From contig CACHRX010000003.1 of the NCBI GenBank assembly GCA_902582385.1, forward strand, positions 1 to 64,000: a DNA stretch of 64,000 nt, in the 5' to 3' direction. Positions within the stretch are counted from its first letter, which is position 1. Each line of letters opens with the position of its first letter. Below, piece after piece: positions 21,010 through 31,745 of the stretch. The translations under genes and the position numbers were made by a program. This DNA is from an uncultured Pelagibacteraceae bacterium. GTDB taxonomy: Bacteria > Pseudomonadota > Alphaproteobacteria > Pelagibacterales > Pelagibacteraceae. Below the pieces are notes generated by a model. The model did no database searches. It was not told the origin of the DNA and was given only the letters and a program-made list of their open reading frames with translations.

Positions 21010-22534
21010 AATGTCTTGTTTTAGAAAAAAGTAAGACTGTACCAGTTTCATTTGCAAATTTAATTATCTCCTTATCTCTTATAGACCCTGCTGGTTGAAT
21101 TACAGCCTCAACGCCGGATTGAATTAATTTTTCGATTCCATCTACAAATGGAAAGAAAGCATCAGATGCTGCAACTAATCCAGCATTTGAATCAATATTT
21201 TTTTTCATTTTATCGATAGCAATTTGGCAACTATCTAATCTACTTGGTTGACCTGATCCGATACCAATAGTAGTTTTTTTAGATGCTATCACTATTGCAT
21301 TTGATTTTACAAATCTGCAAACATTAAATGCAAATATTAGATCCTTAACTTGAGATTTACTAGGTTTTTTTTTTGAAACAACTTTAAAATTTTTTATTGT
21401 AAATTTTTTATGATCTTCAGATTGAATTAGGATATTTTCATTTATAGAATTAAATTTTAAGTTTTCATTTAAAGAAAAATCAGATGCATCTATTAATCTT
21501 ATATTTTTTCTTTTTTTAAGAATTCTAAAAGCAACTTTATCAAAACCGTTTGCGATAATAACTTCAAAAAAATTTTTATTTAATTCTGAAGCCAAATTTT
21601 TAGTAATTTTAAAATTACAGGAAACAATTCCACCAAAAGCACTTATAGGATCACACGCAAGCGCTGCTTTATAACTATCAATTTTTCTTTTAAGAGCAGA
21701 CACTCCACAAGGATTTGTGTGTTTAATAATAACTGTACCTGTATTTTTTGGAAGCGATTTAGAAATAGTTAGAGCTGCAAAAATATCATTATAATTATTA
21801 TAGCTTAATTGTTTCCCAAGAAGCTGGTTAATATTTATCAAGTTATTTTTTGAATAAATTGCACTTTCTTGATGGGGATTTTCACCATATCGAAGTTTTT
21901 CAATTAAATTACCATAAATAATTTTTTTTTTGGGAAAAGAAATGTTATTAATTTTGTTAAAATAATCAGAAATTAAAGCATCGTAATAAGCTGTCTCTGT
22001 AAAAGCTATTTGAGACATTTTCTCTCTAAATTTTAGTGATGTTGCACCATTAAAATTTGTTATTTCTTTGATTAGCTCGTCGTATTGATTTATGGAAGTA
22101 ATGACAGTCACATCGTTATAGTTTTTAGCTGCTGACCTCACTATTGTTGGTCCACCAATATCTATGTTTTCTATAATTTTTTTATGATTAGAATTTTTTT
22201 TCAAAGTATTTTGAAAAGGATAAAAATTTACAATTACGAGATCTATATTTTTAAAATTATTTTTAATTAAATCTTTATTATGTAATTTGTTATCTCTTAT
22301 ATTAAGGATTCCGGCATGAACTTTAGGATGTAAAGTTTTGACTCTACCATTCAAAATTTCAGGCGATCCAGTAAATTGAGAAATTTCAATACTTTTATAT
22401 TTTAATTTTTTTATTTCTTTGAAGGTTCCACCAGAACTTATAATTTCAATGTTATTTTTTTTTAAAACTTTTAAGATTTTTTTTAAACCTTTTTTATTAG
22501 ACAACGAAATTAAAGCTCTTTTAATTTTTTTCAT
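20999..22534 (-). CDS. purH: Bifunctional AICAR formyltransferase / IMP cyclohydrolase
   Basis: RALISLSNKKGLKKIL, SSGGTFKEIKK, GRVKTLHPKVHAGIL, RYGENPHQ, KHTNPCGVS. Confidence 0.98.
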   Translation of the reverse strand: MKKIKRALISLSNKKGLKKILKVLKKNNIEIISSGGTFKEIKKLKYKSIEISQFTGSPEILNGRVKTLHPKVHAGILNIRDNKLHNKDLIKNNFKNIDLVIVNFYPFQNTLKKNSNHKKIIENIDIGGPTIVRSAAKNYNDVTVITSINQYDELIKEITNFNGATSLKFREKMSQIAFTETAYYDALISDYFNKINNISFPKKKIIYGNLIEKLRYGENPHQESAIYSKNNLININQLLGKQLSYNNYNDIFAALTISKSLPKNTGTVIIKHTNPCGVSALKRKIDSYKAALACDPISAFGGIVSCNFKITKNLASELNKNFFEVIIANGFDKVAFRILKKRKNIRLIDASDFSLNENLKFNSINENILIQSEDHKKFTIKNFKVVSKKKPSKSQVKDLIFAFNVCRFVKSNAIVIASKKTTIGIGSGQPSRLDSCQIAIDKMKKNIDSNAGLVAASDAFFPFVDGIEKLIQSGVEAVIQPAGSIRDKEIIKFANETGTVLLFSKTRHFRH

Positions 22535-24165
22535 TAAATTTTACTTAAATGCCAAATAATACTTTCATTTTGTTGATTTGTAATTCCAGAAATAAAAATA
22601 TTTTGGTTTTGAGTATATAAATTTTTATTACCGAAATATAATCCATTATCAATATTTATATCAAATTTATCACAATTAAATTTCCAGCCTTCATCCTCTA
22701 ATTCAATTAAAATGGTTTTTTTATCCTGTGTTTTCATCAATTTAACATTTGGTTCTAAATGAAATCGAATTTCAAATTTAATATTATAGTTTGTTTTTTT
22801 ATTTAAAATTTCGTCTGTACCTACGAATTTATACTCTTTAGGATAAAATTCTATTTTTCTTTCATGAATTGAATTGTATTTCTTCTGATACCCATTGTGA
22901 GATGCATTGATTTTCCAATAATCTTTTTCAAAAACTATGTCTTTTTTCAAAACTTTTAATCCATCATTGACTACATGTTCAGTTTTACCTATTTTTTTGT
23001 AGAGACAAGATGAATGATTATCAATAATTAATGTACTATGTGCTGCAGTTGATTTTGACAATTTTTTTAATTTAAGAACTTCATTATCGTAATAACCACA
23101 ATTACTAATTAATTTTTTTCCATTTGAATTAACCTCAAAAGACAAAGTTCCTGATTGATAACTTTTTGAAAACCTAGAAGCTGGAGGTGAGCCAATATCC
23201 ATCACTAAAGATATCTTTTTATCAAATAAAATTGCATATCCACCATATTCTTTATTGTCATTTTTAAACTTATATCCAAATCTTTTTAAATAGTGATCAA
23301 ACTCAGAATTTTTTGAATTGTTGTTCCCATTCATTAAAATATCACATTTAATATTTTGCCAAGTAAAAGCATACCCTTGACCTAAATAGTAAATTGATTC
23401 ATTAATTAATTCTGGAATTGGAATTTGGGCTTCTTTGAACCATTCTCTTATTAAAATTAAGTACTTTAAATAGAAAATTAATTCTTTGATATTTCTAGAT
23501 TTTGGTAGCCCATTATTATCTAATGATATTTTGGTTATTTTTTTCAAAAGATTTATTCCATAAACCAGATAGTTTTTTTCATCTTTATAACAAAGGCCAG
23601 CTAAAATTATCGCAGCACACCCAATTATTTTGTCATCTTTTAATTCTGATGAATTAATTTCATTAATTAGATGATTAATCTGTTTTTGAATCATGCCATT
23701 AAATTGAACTTGATAGTCTCTATTACTTTCTTCGAAGGTTAAATTATGATTAGAGAGCCACGCTATAATCCTTTTAGATGTCAATCTAAATTCCCAACTT
23801 CTAGAATTATACTTTGAGTTTTTTTTTATCCAGTTTGATATAATTAATTGTGTATTTTTTTTTGATGATTTTAAGTCTAAGCTAAAAAACCAATAAAAAT
23901 TATTAAGTCTTTTAAAATCTTTTGTACTTAAATTTTCATTGTCCCAGATATTTTTTGTGGAGATTTCATCAATATTAATCTTTTTTGCTTGATATTGTAT
24001 TAAGGAAGATAGTAAGTGAGGACTTGGCTTGTAAACTAAACTTTCATTTTCAACTTTTGATATTTTTTTATCATAGTAATTAGAATTTAAATAAAAATTT
24101 TTAGATTGATTAAAGATAACTTTAAAAAATTGAGAAATGAAATTCAACAGATTTTTTAAAATCAT
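22534..24165 (-). CDS. Heparinase II/III family protein
   Basis: SSYQ-like alginate lyase/heparinase fold motifs (ILMNGNN, SFEVNSNGKKLISNCGYYD, STAAHSTLIIDNHSS); conserved neighbour of purH. Confidence 0.88.
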   Translation of the reverse strand: MILKNLLNFISQFFKVIFNQSKNFYLNSNYYDKKISKVENESLVYKPSPHLLSSLIQYQAKKINIDEISTKNIWDNENLSTKDFKRLNNFYWFFSLDLKSSKKNTQLIISNWIKKNSKYNSRSWEFRLTSKRIIAWLSNHNLTFEESNRDYQVQFNGMIQKQINHLINEINSSELKDDKIIGCAAIILAGLCYKDEKNYLVYGINLLKKITKISLDNNGLPKSRNIKELIFYLKYLILIREWFKEAQIPIPELINESIYYLGQGYAFTWQNIKCDILMNGNNNSKNSEFDHYLKRFGYKFKNDNKEYGGYAILFDKKISLVMDIGSPPASRFSKSYQSGTLSFEVNSNGKKLISNCGYYDNEVLKLKKLSKSTAAHSTLIIDNHSSCLYKKIGKTEHVVNDGLKVLKKDIVFEKDYWKINASHNGYQKKYNSIHERKIEFYPKEYKFVGTDEILNKKTNYNIKFEIRFHLEPNVKLMKTQDKKTILIELEDEGWKFNCDKFDINIDNGLYFGNKNLYTQNQNIFISGITNQQNESIIWHLSKI

Positions 24166-24169
24166 TTAA

Positions 24170-24830
24170 TTATTTTGATTTTAGTAATTCAATATTTTTT
24201 TTAATATCCCCATTATTACTTTTAAAAATTGTAGTTCCTGAAACTAAAATGTTTGCACCTGCTTTAATAGCAATTTTAGAATTTTCAAAATCAATTCCAC
24301 CATCTATCTCAATATCAAAATTTAAATTTTTTTGCTCTTGAATTTTTTTTAATAATTCGATTTTCTTTAATACTTCAGGCATAAATTTTTGACCTCCAAA
24401 ACCTGGGTTTACGCTCATAATTAGAACCAAATCAATTTGATCTAAATAATTTTTGATTAATTCAACTTTAGTCTCTGGGTTTAAAGAAACACCAACCTTT
24501 TTTTTAAATCTTCTAATTTTGGAAATTGACTCACTAAGATCGTCTGTAGCCTCTGGGTGTATAGTAATAATATCCGCACCTGCATTAGAGTACGCTTCAA
24601 TATATTTATGAACTGGTGAAATCATTAAATGGACGTCAAAAATTATTGATGAATTTTTTTTAAGCGCCTTAATTACAGGGGGGGCCTATCGTTAGATTTG
24701 GAACAAAATGTCCATCCATAACATCAACATGAATCATATCTGCACCCGCTTCCTCTAATCTTTTGATTTCACTTCCTAACTGACCAAAATCAGCAGAGAG
24801 TATTGAAGGTGATATTTGTATTTTTTTCAT
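24170..24830 (-). pseudogene. rpe: Ribulose-phosphate 3-epimerase interrupted by a +1 frameshift in a C7 homopolymer (24678-24684)
   Basis: N-terminal part 24830->~24684 reads [51 protein letters not shown]-terminal part (ORF 24170..24625, extending upstream as [22 protein letters not shown]...) reads in the +1-shifted frame. Upstream frame stops at TAA just after the tract, downstream frame is preceded by TAG. Confidence 0.88.
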
Positions 24831-24858
24831 TGATTACTAGGACTACTAGTATCAATTT

Positions 24859-25215
24859 TTAAAATTTAATTGAATTAAAAAATTGGTAAATTTGTCTCGA
24901 AATTTCACTTTCTAGCGGAAAAGACAACATGCCCATAACTGAATAACCCAAAACCCACGGCATTAAGTAAAACCTAATCATGAAAAAAAACCAAGCTACA
25001 TATAAAGGAACCAAGGGCTGAATTATAAAGGATGGAGTAAGTGGTTTAAATATTTTAAGAAGAGGATTTGTGAATTTAACAAAAACTTTCATGAAGAAAA
25101 ACTGTGAATCTTCTTTTTGAAAAATATTCATTGCAACTCTTCCAATTAATGTCCACATGATAACACCAAGAATATAGTCGATTATATAGACTAAAGGATG
25201 AAAATTAGCTGACAT
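24859..25215 (-). CDS. YggT-like / small conserved membrane protein
   Basis: 118 aa, 2-3 hydrophobic segments, DYILGVIMWTLIGRVAMNIF...FVKFTNPLLKIFKPLTPSFI resembles the YggT family. Confidence 0.6.
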   Translation of the reverse strand: MSANFHPLVYIIDYILGVIMWTLIGRVAMNIFQKEDSQFFFMKVFVKFTNPLLKIFKPLTPSFIIQPLVPLYVAWFFFMIRFYLMPWVLGYSVMGMLSFPLESEISRQIYQFFNSIKF

Positions 25216-25247
25216 TTAAAATTTTTAATGAATTGGTAAAAAATTAA

Positions 25248-25271
25248 AAGGGGCGAAAATAATCGCCCCTT
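25248..25271 (-). terminator. Rho-independent terminator of the actP-like symporter operon
   Basis: 9-bp inverted repeat AAGGGGCGA/TCGCCCCTT (25248-25256 / 25263-25271) with 6-nt loop, followed on the minus strand by TTTAATTTTTT. Confidence 0.85.
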
Positions 25272-25284
25272 AAAAAGATTATTT

Positions 25285-27096
25285 TTAGTGTTGTTTGCCA
25301 AGGATCGATTTACCTGATGGTACTCGAACCTCATCAACCATTTTTTGTGTAGCAGCACTTGGTGCTGAAGTCATAAGACTTACAACTACCATAGATACTA
25401 AACTTACTGCAGAACCAAAGATACCAAATGTTAACTGTGTAATACCCAAGAATCCGCTTCCACCATTACGTACCCAAATTAGGTAACCTAATCCTGAAAG
25501 AAGACCTAAACCCATACCAGCTACGGCACCTTCTTTGTTAGCTCTCTTCCACCATACACCAAGTACAAGTGGGAAGAACAATCCTGACATCGCAAAGTCA
25601 AAAGCCCAGATTACTGAACCTAAAATACCTTGGATCTCCATTGCTGCAATAGTTGCTCCAGCAAAACCAATTACTACAAGTAATACCCTTGCAACAACTA
25701 GTCTTTTTGCAGTTTCCGCTTTTGGATCAATGATTTTATAGTAAACATCATGTGATATAGCGTTTGCAATTGCTAGAATCAAACCATCAGCTGTTGACAT
25801 GGCAGCAGCCATACCTCCAGCAGCAACTAGACCTGAGATTACATATGGTAATCCAGCTATTTCTGGAGTTGCTAACACTACGGCTTTACCACCCATGAAA
25901 AACTCATTTAATTCAAGAGTTCCATTTCCGTTAAAGTCGCTTACAAACATTAAGTTTGCTTGGTTCCAGTTTTGATACCAATCTATCGATTGAACTTCTG
26001 CAATTGATTTCCCGATAATACCCGTTGGTAATGACGGATCAATCAATGACAATTTTGAAAGTGTCGCTAACATTGGAGCAGAAGAATAAAGTAGGAAGAT
26101 AAAGAATAATGACCAACCTACTGATTTTCTAGCTGCTTTTACGCTCGGAGTAGTGAAATATCTCATCATCACATGAGGCAATGATGCTGTTCCCATCATC
26201 ATAGCAAGTGCTAATGAAATAAATGCCCATGGTGTAGCGTTAACCGCTGAGTGAGCTTTAGTTATTCCAGCTAATCCTTTTGGTACTGATTTTAGATCAG
26301 CAGCTGCATTTTTTACAAATCCAAACTGTTGTTCTAATTCACCAATTCTAGCTACTTCATCAGCTAACATAAAGTGAGGAAAAAAACCAGCACCCATTTT
26401 GTTACTGATCCAGAATACTGGAAGTAAGTAAGCTATAATTAGTACAATGTATTGTGCAACCTGTGTCCAAGTTACTCCTCTCATACCACCTAACATTGAA
26501 CATAGTAAGATACTTACTAATCCAACGTATACAGCGTATTGAAATGGAATATCAAGTGCAACAGAAGCGATAGTACCAGTAGCGTTAATTTGTGCAGTCA
26601 CATAAGTAAATGAGGCAACAGTTAAAACTACTACCGCAAGAAACCTAGTTAAATTACCACCATATCTTGTACCAATAAAATCTGGAACTGTGTAACAGCC
26701 AAATTTTCTTAGGTAAGGTGCTAATAAAGTTGCAACTAACACGTATCCACCAGTCCAACCAACAAGTAGTGCCATGTAGCCATAGCCTTTAAAGTAAATA
26801 CCACCTGCCATTGCAACGAATGATGCACCAGACATCCAGTCTGCTGCAGTAGCCATTCCGTTAAATACAGTCGGTACTTGCCTTCCAGCTACGTAATACG
26901 CATCTGCTTGAGCTGTACGTGATAGATAACCAATGATCGCATAGATGAAAACTGTAAAAGCAACGAAACAAATTCCAATTGCTTTAGATGACATTCCCAT
27001 CTGTTCACCAATTGCCATAAGGATTATGAAGCCTACAAATCCACCTGTGTAGATTCCATAAACTTTAGGCAAGTTGTCTATAAAATTACCTTTCAT
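25285..27096 (-). CDS. Sodium:solute symporter, ActP/VC_2705 subfamily (probable acetate/monocarboxylate uptake)
   Basis: 603 aa, multi-TM, AYYVAGRQVPTVFNGMATAADWMSGASF, AAAMSTADGLILAIANAISHDVYYK; paired with DUF4212 and near acs. Confidence 0.93.
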   Translation of the reverse strand: MKGNFIDNLPKVYGIYTGGFVGFIILMAIGEQMGMSSKAIGICFVAFTVFIYAIIGYLSRTAQADAYYVAGRQVPTVFNGMATAADWMSGASFVAMAGGIYFKGYGYMALLVGWTGGYVLVATLLAPYLRKFGCYTVPDFIGTRYGGNLTRFLAVVVLTVASFTYVTAQINATGTIASVALDIPFQYAVYVGLVSILLCSMLGGMRGVTWTQVAQYIVLIIAYLLPVFWISNKMGAGFFPHFMLADEVARIGELEQQFGFVKNAAADLKSVPKGLAGITKAHSAVNATPWAFISLALAMMMGTASLPHVMMRYFTTPSVKAARKSVGWSLFFIFLLYSSAPMLATLSKLSLIDPSLPTGIIGKSIAEVQSIDWYQNWNQANLMFVSDFNGNGTLELNEFFMGGKAVVLATPEIAGLPYVISGLVAAGGMAAAMSTADGLILAIANAISHDVYYKIIDPKAETAKRLVVARVLLVVIGFAGATIAAMEIQGILGSVIWAFDFAMSGLFFPLVLGVWWKRANKEGAVAGMGLGLLSGLGYLIWVRNGGSGFLGITQLTFGIFGSAVSLVSMVVVSLMTSAPSAATQKMVDEVRVPSGKSILGKQH

Positions 27097-27356
27097 TAGT
27101 CATCCTCTCTTTCTGAAAAGCCAAATTCCTCATCAATTTTTTCCTGTCTATTTGCAAACCAGAAAATTAGGATTACAAAAATTCCAAGAGAACCCTGACA
27201 AGTGAACCAATAAGTTAACGGGTAACCAAATGGTCCCGTTGAAGTGTTCATTTCGGCTCCGAAAAGGAAGATGCCAATTGAGAATACAAACCAGATTGCT
27301 AAAGTCATGAATAGCAAACCCCTGGTTTTTTCCCAGTGTTGTTCTTGTTTTGACAT
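27096..27356 (-). CDS. DUF4212 small symporter subunit
   Basis: HWEKTRGLLFMTLAIWFVFSIGIFLFGAEMN...GYPLTYWFTCQGSLGIFVILIFWFANRQEKID. Confidence 0.93.
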   Translation of the reverse strand: MSKQEQHWEKTRGLLFMTLAIWFVFSIGIFLFGAEMNTSTGPFGYPLTYWFTCQGSLGIFVILIFWFANRQEKIDEEFGFSEREDD

Positions 27357-27462
27357 TTATACCTCTCTCTTTTAGTTATAACTGGCGAAAACCATAACCA
27401 TTATGAAAGAATTTTAAAGTGTTAAAATTGTTCATATTAGTTAGTTTTTTGAGGTATAATGA

Positions 27463-28104
27463 GTGAAAATACTGATTTTTATGGAAAAATATAAGTTTAC
27501 TTGGAAAGACCTGTCATTAACTGATTTTAAGGTATACCTTTTTGCACTATTTAAGGCTTTCATACCCAAAAAAAAAATAAGAAATTTAGATGATCTAGAG
27601 GAATTTATTCAAACCAAAGCGGCGTGGGTAAGCCAAGTAACTTTATATGGGTATCTAAAAACTAGGATGGGGACAAGATATGTTCTTCATTTTGATAATG
27701 ATGAATTTATAGGGTCAGTAAACTTAGCTAAGTGGAATATTTATGCAACAGCACTTCAAGATTTAACATTTTTCACTTTTTCCTATTTAAAAGTTAATTT
27801 CAATTATGAAGATTTAGAAAAATCTCAAGAAATCTTTTTAAAAATTCTTGATGATGAAATTTCAAATAAGATGCCATTAGATGTGATCGAAAATGCAAAA
27901 AAAGATTTTGATGCAAGAATACAAGGTATAAGCTGGGATGATTATTGTTATGATCTACCGTTTAATCCAAGTGCACTATCATTGTATAAGTGGGCGCCTA
28001 TTGCGGATGAGCTTAAAACACTTGACCGAAAAATTGTTTTAAATTCTGTAATCTTGAAATGGGATGTTGTAAAAAAAGAATTTATTGAGAGAGTAAAGTT
28101 TTAA
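27463..28104 (+). CDS. Conserved hypothetical protein
   Basis: 213 aa ORF with RBS-like context; between symporter and acs; ATG at 27481 is the likelier start. Confidence 0.75.
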   Translation: MKILIFMEKYKFTWKDLSLTDFKVYLFALFKAFIPKKKIRNLDDLEEFIQTKAAWVSQVTLYGYLKTRMGTRYVLHFDNDEFIGSVNLAKWNIYATALQDLTFFTFSYLKVNFNYEDLEKSQEIFLKILDDEISNKMPLDVIENAKKDFDARIQGISWDDYCYDLPFNPSALSLYKWAPIADELKTLDRKIVLNSVILKWDVVKKEFIERVKF

Positions 28105-30188
28105 ATATTTTTTCTATTTTCTACTAAACTTTCAACTACACTTGGGTCTGCAAGAGTAGTAGTATCTCCTAGTTGTCCATGTTCATTTGCTGCTATCTTT
28201 CTTAAAATTCTTCGCATAATTTTTCCAGACCTTGTCTTAGGTAGACCCGGAGTAAAATGAATTAGATCTGGAGTTGCTAATGGTCCAATTTGTTTTCTTA
28301 CCCAAAGTTTTAACTCTCTATCTAGATCACCCGTTTCTGTCTCTCCAGCATTTAAAGTTACATAACAATATAAGCCATTTCCTTTTATATCATGTGGATA
28401 ACCAACGACCGCTGCTTCAGCAACTTTTGGATGTGCAACGAAAGCGCTCTCTATTTCCGCGGTTCCAAGATTATGTCCTGAGACAATTATTACATCATCT
28501 ACCCGACCAGTAATCCAGTAGTATCCATCTTTGTCTCTTTTGCATCCATCTCCGGTAAAATATTTTCCATCAAATTGGGAAAAGTAAGTATCAATAAATC
28601 TTTGATGGTCTCCATAAACAGTTCTCATTTGGCCTGGCCATGATTGTCCAATACAAAGTCTTCCCTCTCCAGGACCCTTTATTTCTTTTCCATCCTTATT
28701 GACTAAAATCGGTTTTATTCCATAAAAAGGTTTTGTAGCTGACCCTGGTTTAAGAGGAATAGCCCCAGTTTGAGGAGCTATAAGTATACCTCCAGTTTCT
28801 GTTTGCCACCAAGTATCAACAATTGGGCATTTTGAATTTCCTACTGTTTTATAGTACCACATCCAAGCTTCTGGATTTATAGGTTCACCAACAGTACCAA
28901 GTAATTTTAGAGATTTTCTTGATGTTTTATTAACTGGATTATTTCCTTCTCTCATTAGAGCTCTTATTGCGGTCGGAGCAGTATAAAATGTATTAACTTT
29001 AAACTTATCTACGATTTGCCACCATCTTGAGCTATCTGGGTAATTAGGAATACCTTCAAACATTATTGTTGTTGCTCCATTAGCCAGTGGTCCGTAAATA
29101 ATATAACTATGACCGGTTACCCATCCAATATCTGCTGTGCACCAATAAATATCTTTTGGTTTATAGTTGAAAATGTATTGATGAGTCATGGAAGCGTAAA
29201 CCATATATCCACCAGTTGTATGTAGTACTCCCTTAGGCTTACCTGTTGAACCGGAAGTATAAAGAATAAAAAGAGGATCTTCAGCACTCATTTCTTCAGG
29301 CTCACACTGATTTGGTACATCTTTAATTAATTCATGATACCAAACATCTCTTTCATTATTCCAAAATACATAATTTCCTGTTCTCTTGACTACTATACAT
29401 TTTTTTACATTAGGACAATTTGTAAGTGCTTCGTCTGTGGTAGCTTTCAAAGGTATAATTTTTCCTCCCCTTACCCCTTCATCTGCAGTTATTATATATT
29501 CCGATTTACAGTCATTAACTCTTCCAGAAATTGAGTCTGCTGAGAATCCCCCAAAAATTATTGAGTGAATTGCCCCTATTCTAGCACATGCAAGCATTAG
29601 AATTGCTAATTCTGGTATCATTGTTAAATAAATAGTAACTCTGTCACCTTTCTGGATACCTAATTTTTTTAAACCATTTGCTGCTTTAGAAACTTTTTGG
29701 TGTAATTGTTTATAAGAAATTTTTTGATTATCTTTTGGATCATCACCTACCCAAATTATAGCGGTTTTATCTTTCTTGTCTTTTAAATGTCTATCAATAC
29801 AATTAGCTGATGCGTTAAGTGTTCCATCTTCAAACCATTTAATTTTTACTTCATTTTTACTATACTTTATGTCCTTAATTTTTTTATAAGGTTTAATCCA
29901 AGAAATTCTTTTACCTTCTTTTTTCCAGAAAGCGTTATTATTCTTAATCGATTCGCTATATTTTTTTTGGTATTGGGATTTATTAGCTAAACTATTTTTT
30001 ATCCACTCAGGTTTTGTCTTAATAATTAATTCTGGAGATGATAAATTTTCAGTTTTCTTATTTCTTTTTTTTTTATTTTTAGGACGTTTTATTTTTACTC
30101 TAGATTTTCCTATTAATTTTTTTCTTTTATTATTAGATTTACTTTTTCTAGATTTATTTTTTTTTCTTTTCTTTTTCTTTTTTATCAT
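28101..30188 (-). CDS. acs: Acetyl-CoA synthetase with Lys/Arg-rich N-terminal extension
   Basis: Adenylate-forming motif [81 protein letters not shown]. Confidence 0.97.
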   Translation of the reverse strand: MIKKKKKRKKNKSRKSKSNNKRKKLIGKSRVKIKRPKNKKKRNKKTENLSSPELIIKTKPEWIKNSLANKSQYQKKYSESIKNNNAFWKKEGKRISWIKPYKKIKDIKYSKNEVKIKWFEDGTLNASANCIDRHLKDKKDKTAIIWVGDDPKDNQKISYKQLHQKVSKAANGLKKLGIQKGDRVTIYLTMIPELAILMLACARIGAIHSIIFGGFSADSISGRVNDCKSEYIITADEGVRGGKIIPLKATTDEALTNCPNVKKCIVVKRTGNYVFWNNERDVWYHELIKDVPNQCEPEEMSAEDPLFILYTSGSTGKPKGVLHTTGGYMVYASMTHQYIFNYKPKDIYWCTADIGWVTGHSYIIYGPLANGATTIMFEGIPNYPDSSRWWQIVDKFKVNTFYTAPTAIRALMREGNNPVNKTSRKSLKLLGTVGEPINPEAWMWYYKTVGNSKCPIVDTWWQTETGGILIAPQTGAIPLKPGSATKPFYGIKPILVNKDGKEIKGPGEGRLCIGQSWPGQMRTVYGDHQRFIDTYFSQFDGKYFTGDGCKRDKDGYYWITGRVDDVIIVSGHNLGTAEIESAFVAHPKVAEAAVVGYPHDIKGNGLYCYVTLNAGETETGDLDRELKLWVRKQIGPLATPDLIHFTPGLPKTRSGKIMRRILRKIAANEHGQLGDTTTLADPSVVESLVENRKNI

Positions 30189-30202
30189 TTAATTTTTTTT
30201 TA

Positions 30203-30616
30203 TTAAAGTTTACCCATCTTATCTAAAATTTTCCAGCTTTTAGAGTCAATTGACATTACAGACAATCTACTTTGTTTTAATAGAGATAAGTGGCTTAATT
30301 GCTTATTTTTTTTGATCTCATCTAAAGTTACAGGTTTATCAAGTTTTCTTAAAAATTTTACTGTAACAGCAACAAATCGACCAGATTTATCTGTTTTATC
30401 TATGTAATGCTCCTTTATTACCTCTACCACTCCTACTATTTCTTTTCCAATGTTTGAATGATAAAAAAAACATTGATCACCTTTCTTCATATTTTTTAAA
30501 TTTTTTGCAGCCTGATAATTTCTTACACCATCCCATGGAGCACCTTTTGCTCCAGCTTTTTTTTGTTGTTCTATTGACCAGACATCAGGTTCAGATTTCA
30601 TTAACCAGTATTGCAT
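30203..30616 (-). CDS. EVE domain-containing protein
   Basis: YWLMKSEPDVWSIEQQ...WDGVRNYQAAKNLKNMKKGDQCFFYHSN. Confidence 0.95.
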   Translation of the reverse strand: MQYWLMKSEPDVWSIEQQKKAGAKGAPWDGVRNYQAAKNLKNMKKGDQCFFYHSNIGKEIVGVVEVIKEHYIDKTDKSGRFVAVTVKFLRKLDKPVTLDEIKKNKQLSHLSLLKQSRLSVMSIDSKSWKILDKMGKL

Positions 30617-31689
30617 TATAGTTGTACTCCAGCACCTTTTAAAAAAGCAGCATTTTCATCTAATTGCCATCTTGGTTTTGCTGGATGATCTAAATTATTA
30701 AATTGTTTTTTTTTAAATTTCTCTAAACCAACCATTGCGATCATTGCAGCGTTGTCACTACAAAGATCTATTGGAGGGAAAATACTTTGGTAACTTTCTT
30801 CTTTGCATAAATTTATTAACATAGATCTAATTTTTTTATTTGAAGCTACACCTCCTGCAACAACAAAAATTTTTTTATCTGTCTTATTTTGTTTTTCAAA
30901 ATTCCTAAATGCAATTTTAGTTTTTTTATATAATATTTCTTCAACCGTTTTTTGGAAAGATGCAGCAAGGTCAAATTTTTCTTGATCAGTTTTAATATTT
31001 TTAGTTATTTTTAAAATCGCAGTTTTAAGTCCAGCAAAAGATAAGTTGCAACCTCCTTTGTGAAATATTGGTTTAGGTAAATTATATTTATTTGGATCAC
31101 CTTTTTTAGCCATAATTTCAATTTGTGGTCCTCCAGGAAATTCTATACCCAAAAGTTTTGCAGTTTTATCAAATGCTTCACCTAACGCGTCATCAATTGT
31201 TGTGCCCAATCTTTTGTATTTTCCAAGCCCTTGGACATTTAAAAATTGTGAATGTCCTCCTGAAATTAATAAAACTAAATATGGATAATTTAAAGTTGAA
31301 TTAATTTTTGGACTTAAAGCATGACCCTCTAAATGGTTGACCGCTATAAAAGGTTTATCTAATGATGCAGCAAAAGCTTTACCAAAACTCAAACCCACTG
31401 ATAAACAAACTATTAAGCCTGGACCAGCAGTTGATGCTACAGCATCAATCTCTTTAATTGTTCGTCCACTATCTTTAATAGCTTTCTGAACAATCCAATC
31501 TATTTTTTCTATATGTGATCGAGCAGCAAGCTCAGGAACTACCCCGCCAAACTTTTTATGAACTTCAACTTGGCTTGAAATAATACTAGATAGAATAATT
31601 GGTGTTCCATCTTCATTTTCGGTTATTATAGATGCTGCGGTCTCATCGCAACTAGTTTCTATTCCAAGAATTAGGGGTTTTTTACTCAT
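30616..31689 (-). CDS. tsaD: tRNA N6-adenosine threonylcarbamoyltransferase
   Basis: ILGIETSCDETAASI, NHLEGHALSP, LISGGHSQFL, VAGGVASNKKIR. Confidence 0.98.
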   Translation of the reverse strand: MSKKPLILGIETSCDETAASIITENEDGTPIILSSIISSQVEVHKKFGGVVPELAARSHIEKIDWIVQKAIKDSGRTIKEIDAVASTAGPGLIVCLSVGLSFGKAFAASLDKPFIAVNHLEGHALSPKINSTLNYPYLVLLISGGHSQFLNVQGLGKYKRLGTTIDDALGEAFDKTAKLLGIEFPGGPQIEIMAKKGDPNKYNLPKPIFHKGGCNLSFAGLKTAILKITKNIKTDQEKFDLAASFQKTVEEILYKKTKIAFRNFEKQNKTDKKIFVVAGGVASNKKIRSMLINLCKEESYQSIFPPIDLCSDNAAMIAMVGLEKFKKKQFNNLDHPAKPRWQLDENAAFLKGAGVQL

Positions 31690-31745
31690 TCAAATAGTTT
31701 TTATTAATTGTACAATCCCAATACAAGTAAGAAATAAATTTATTT

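Noticed and set aside
30030-30188. Possibility that the Lys-rich tract at the acs 5' end is just noncoding poly-A/T sequence
   Set aside because: Not fully rejectable, but the frame is continuous with acs and no standard start codon was seen nearer the conserved domain, so it was kept as a finding.
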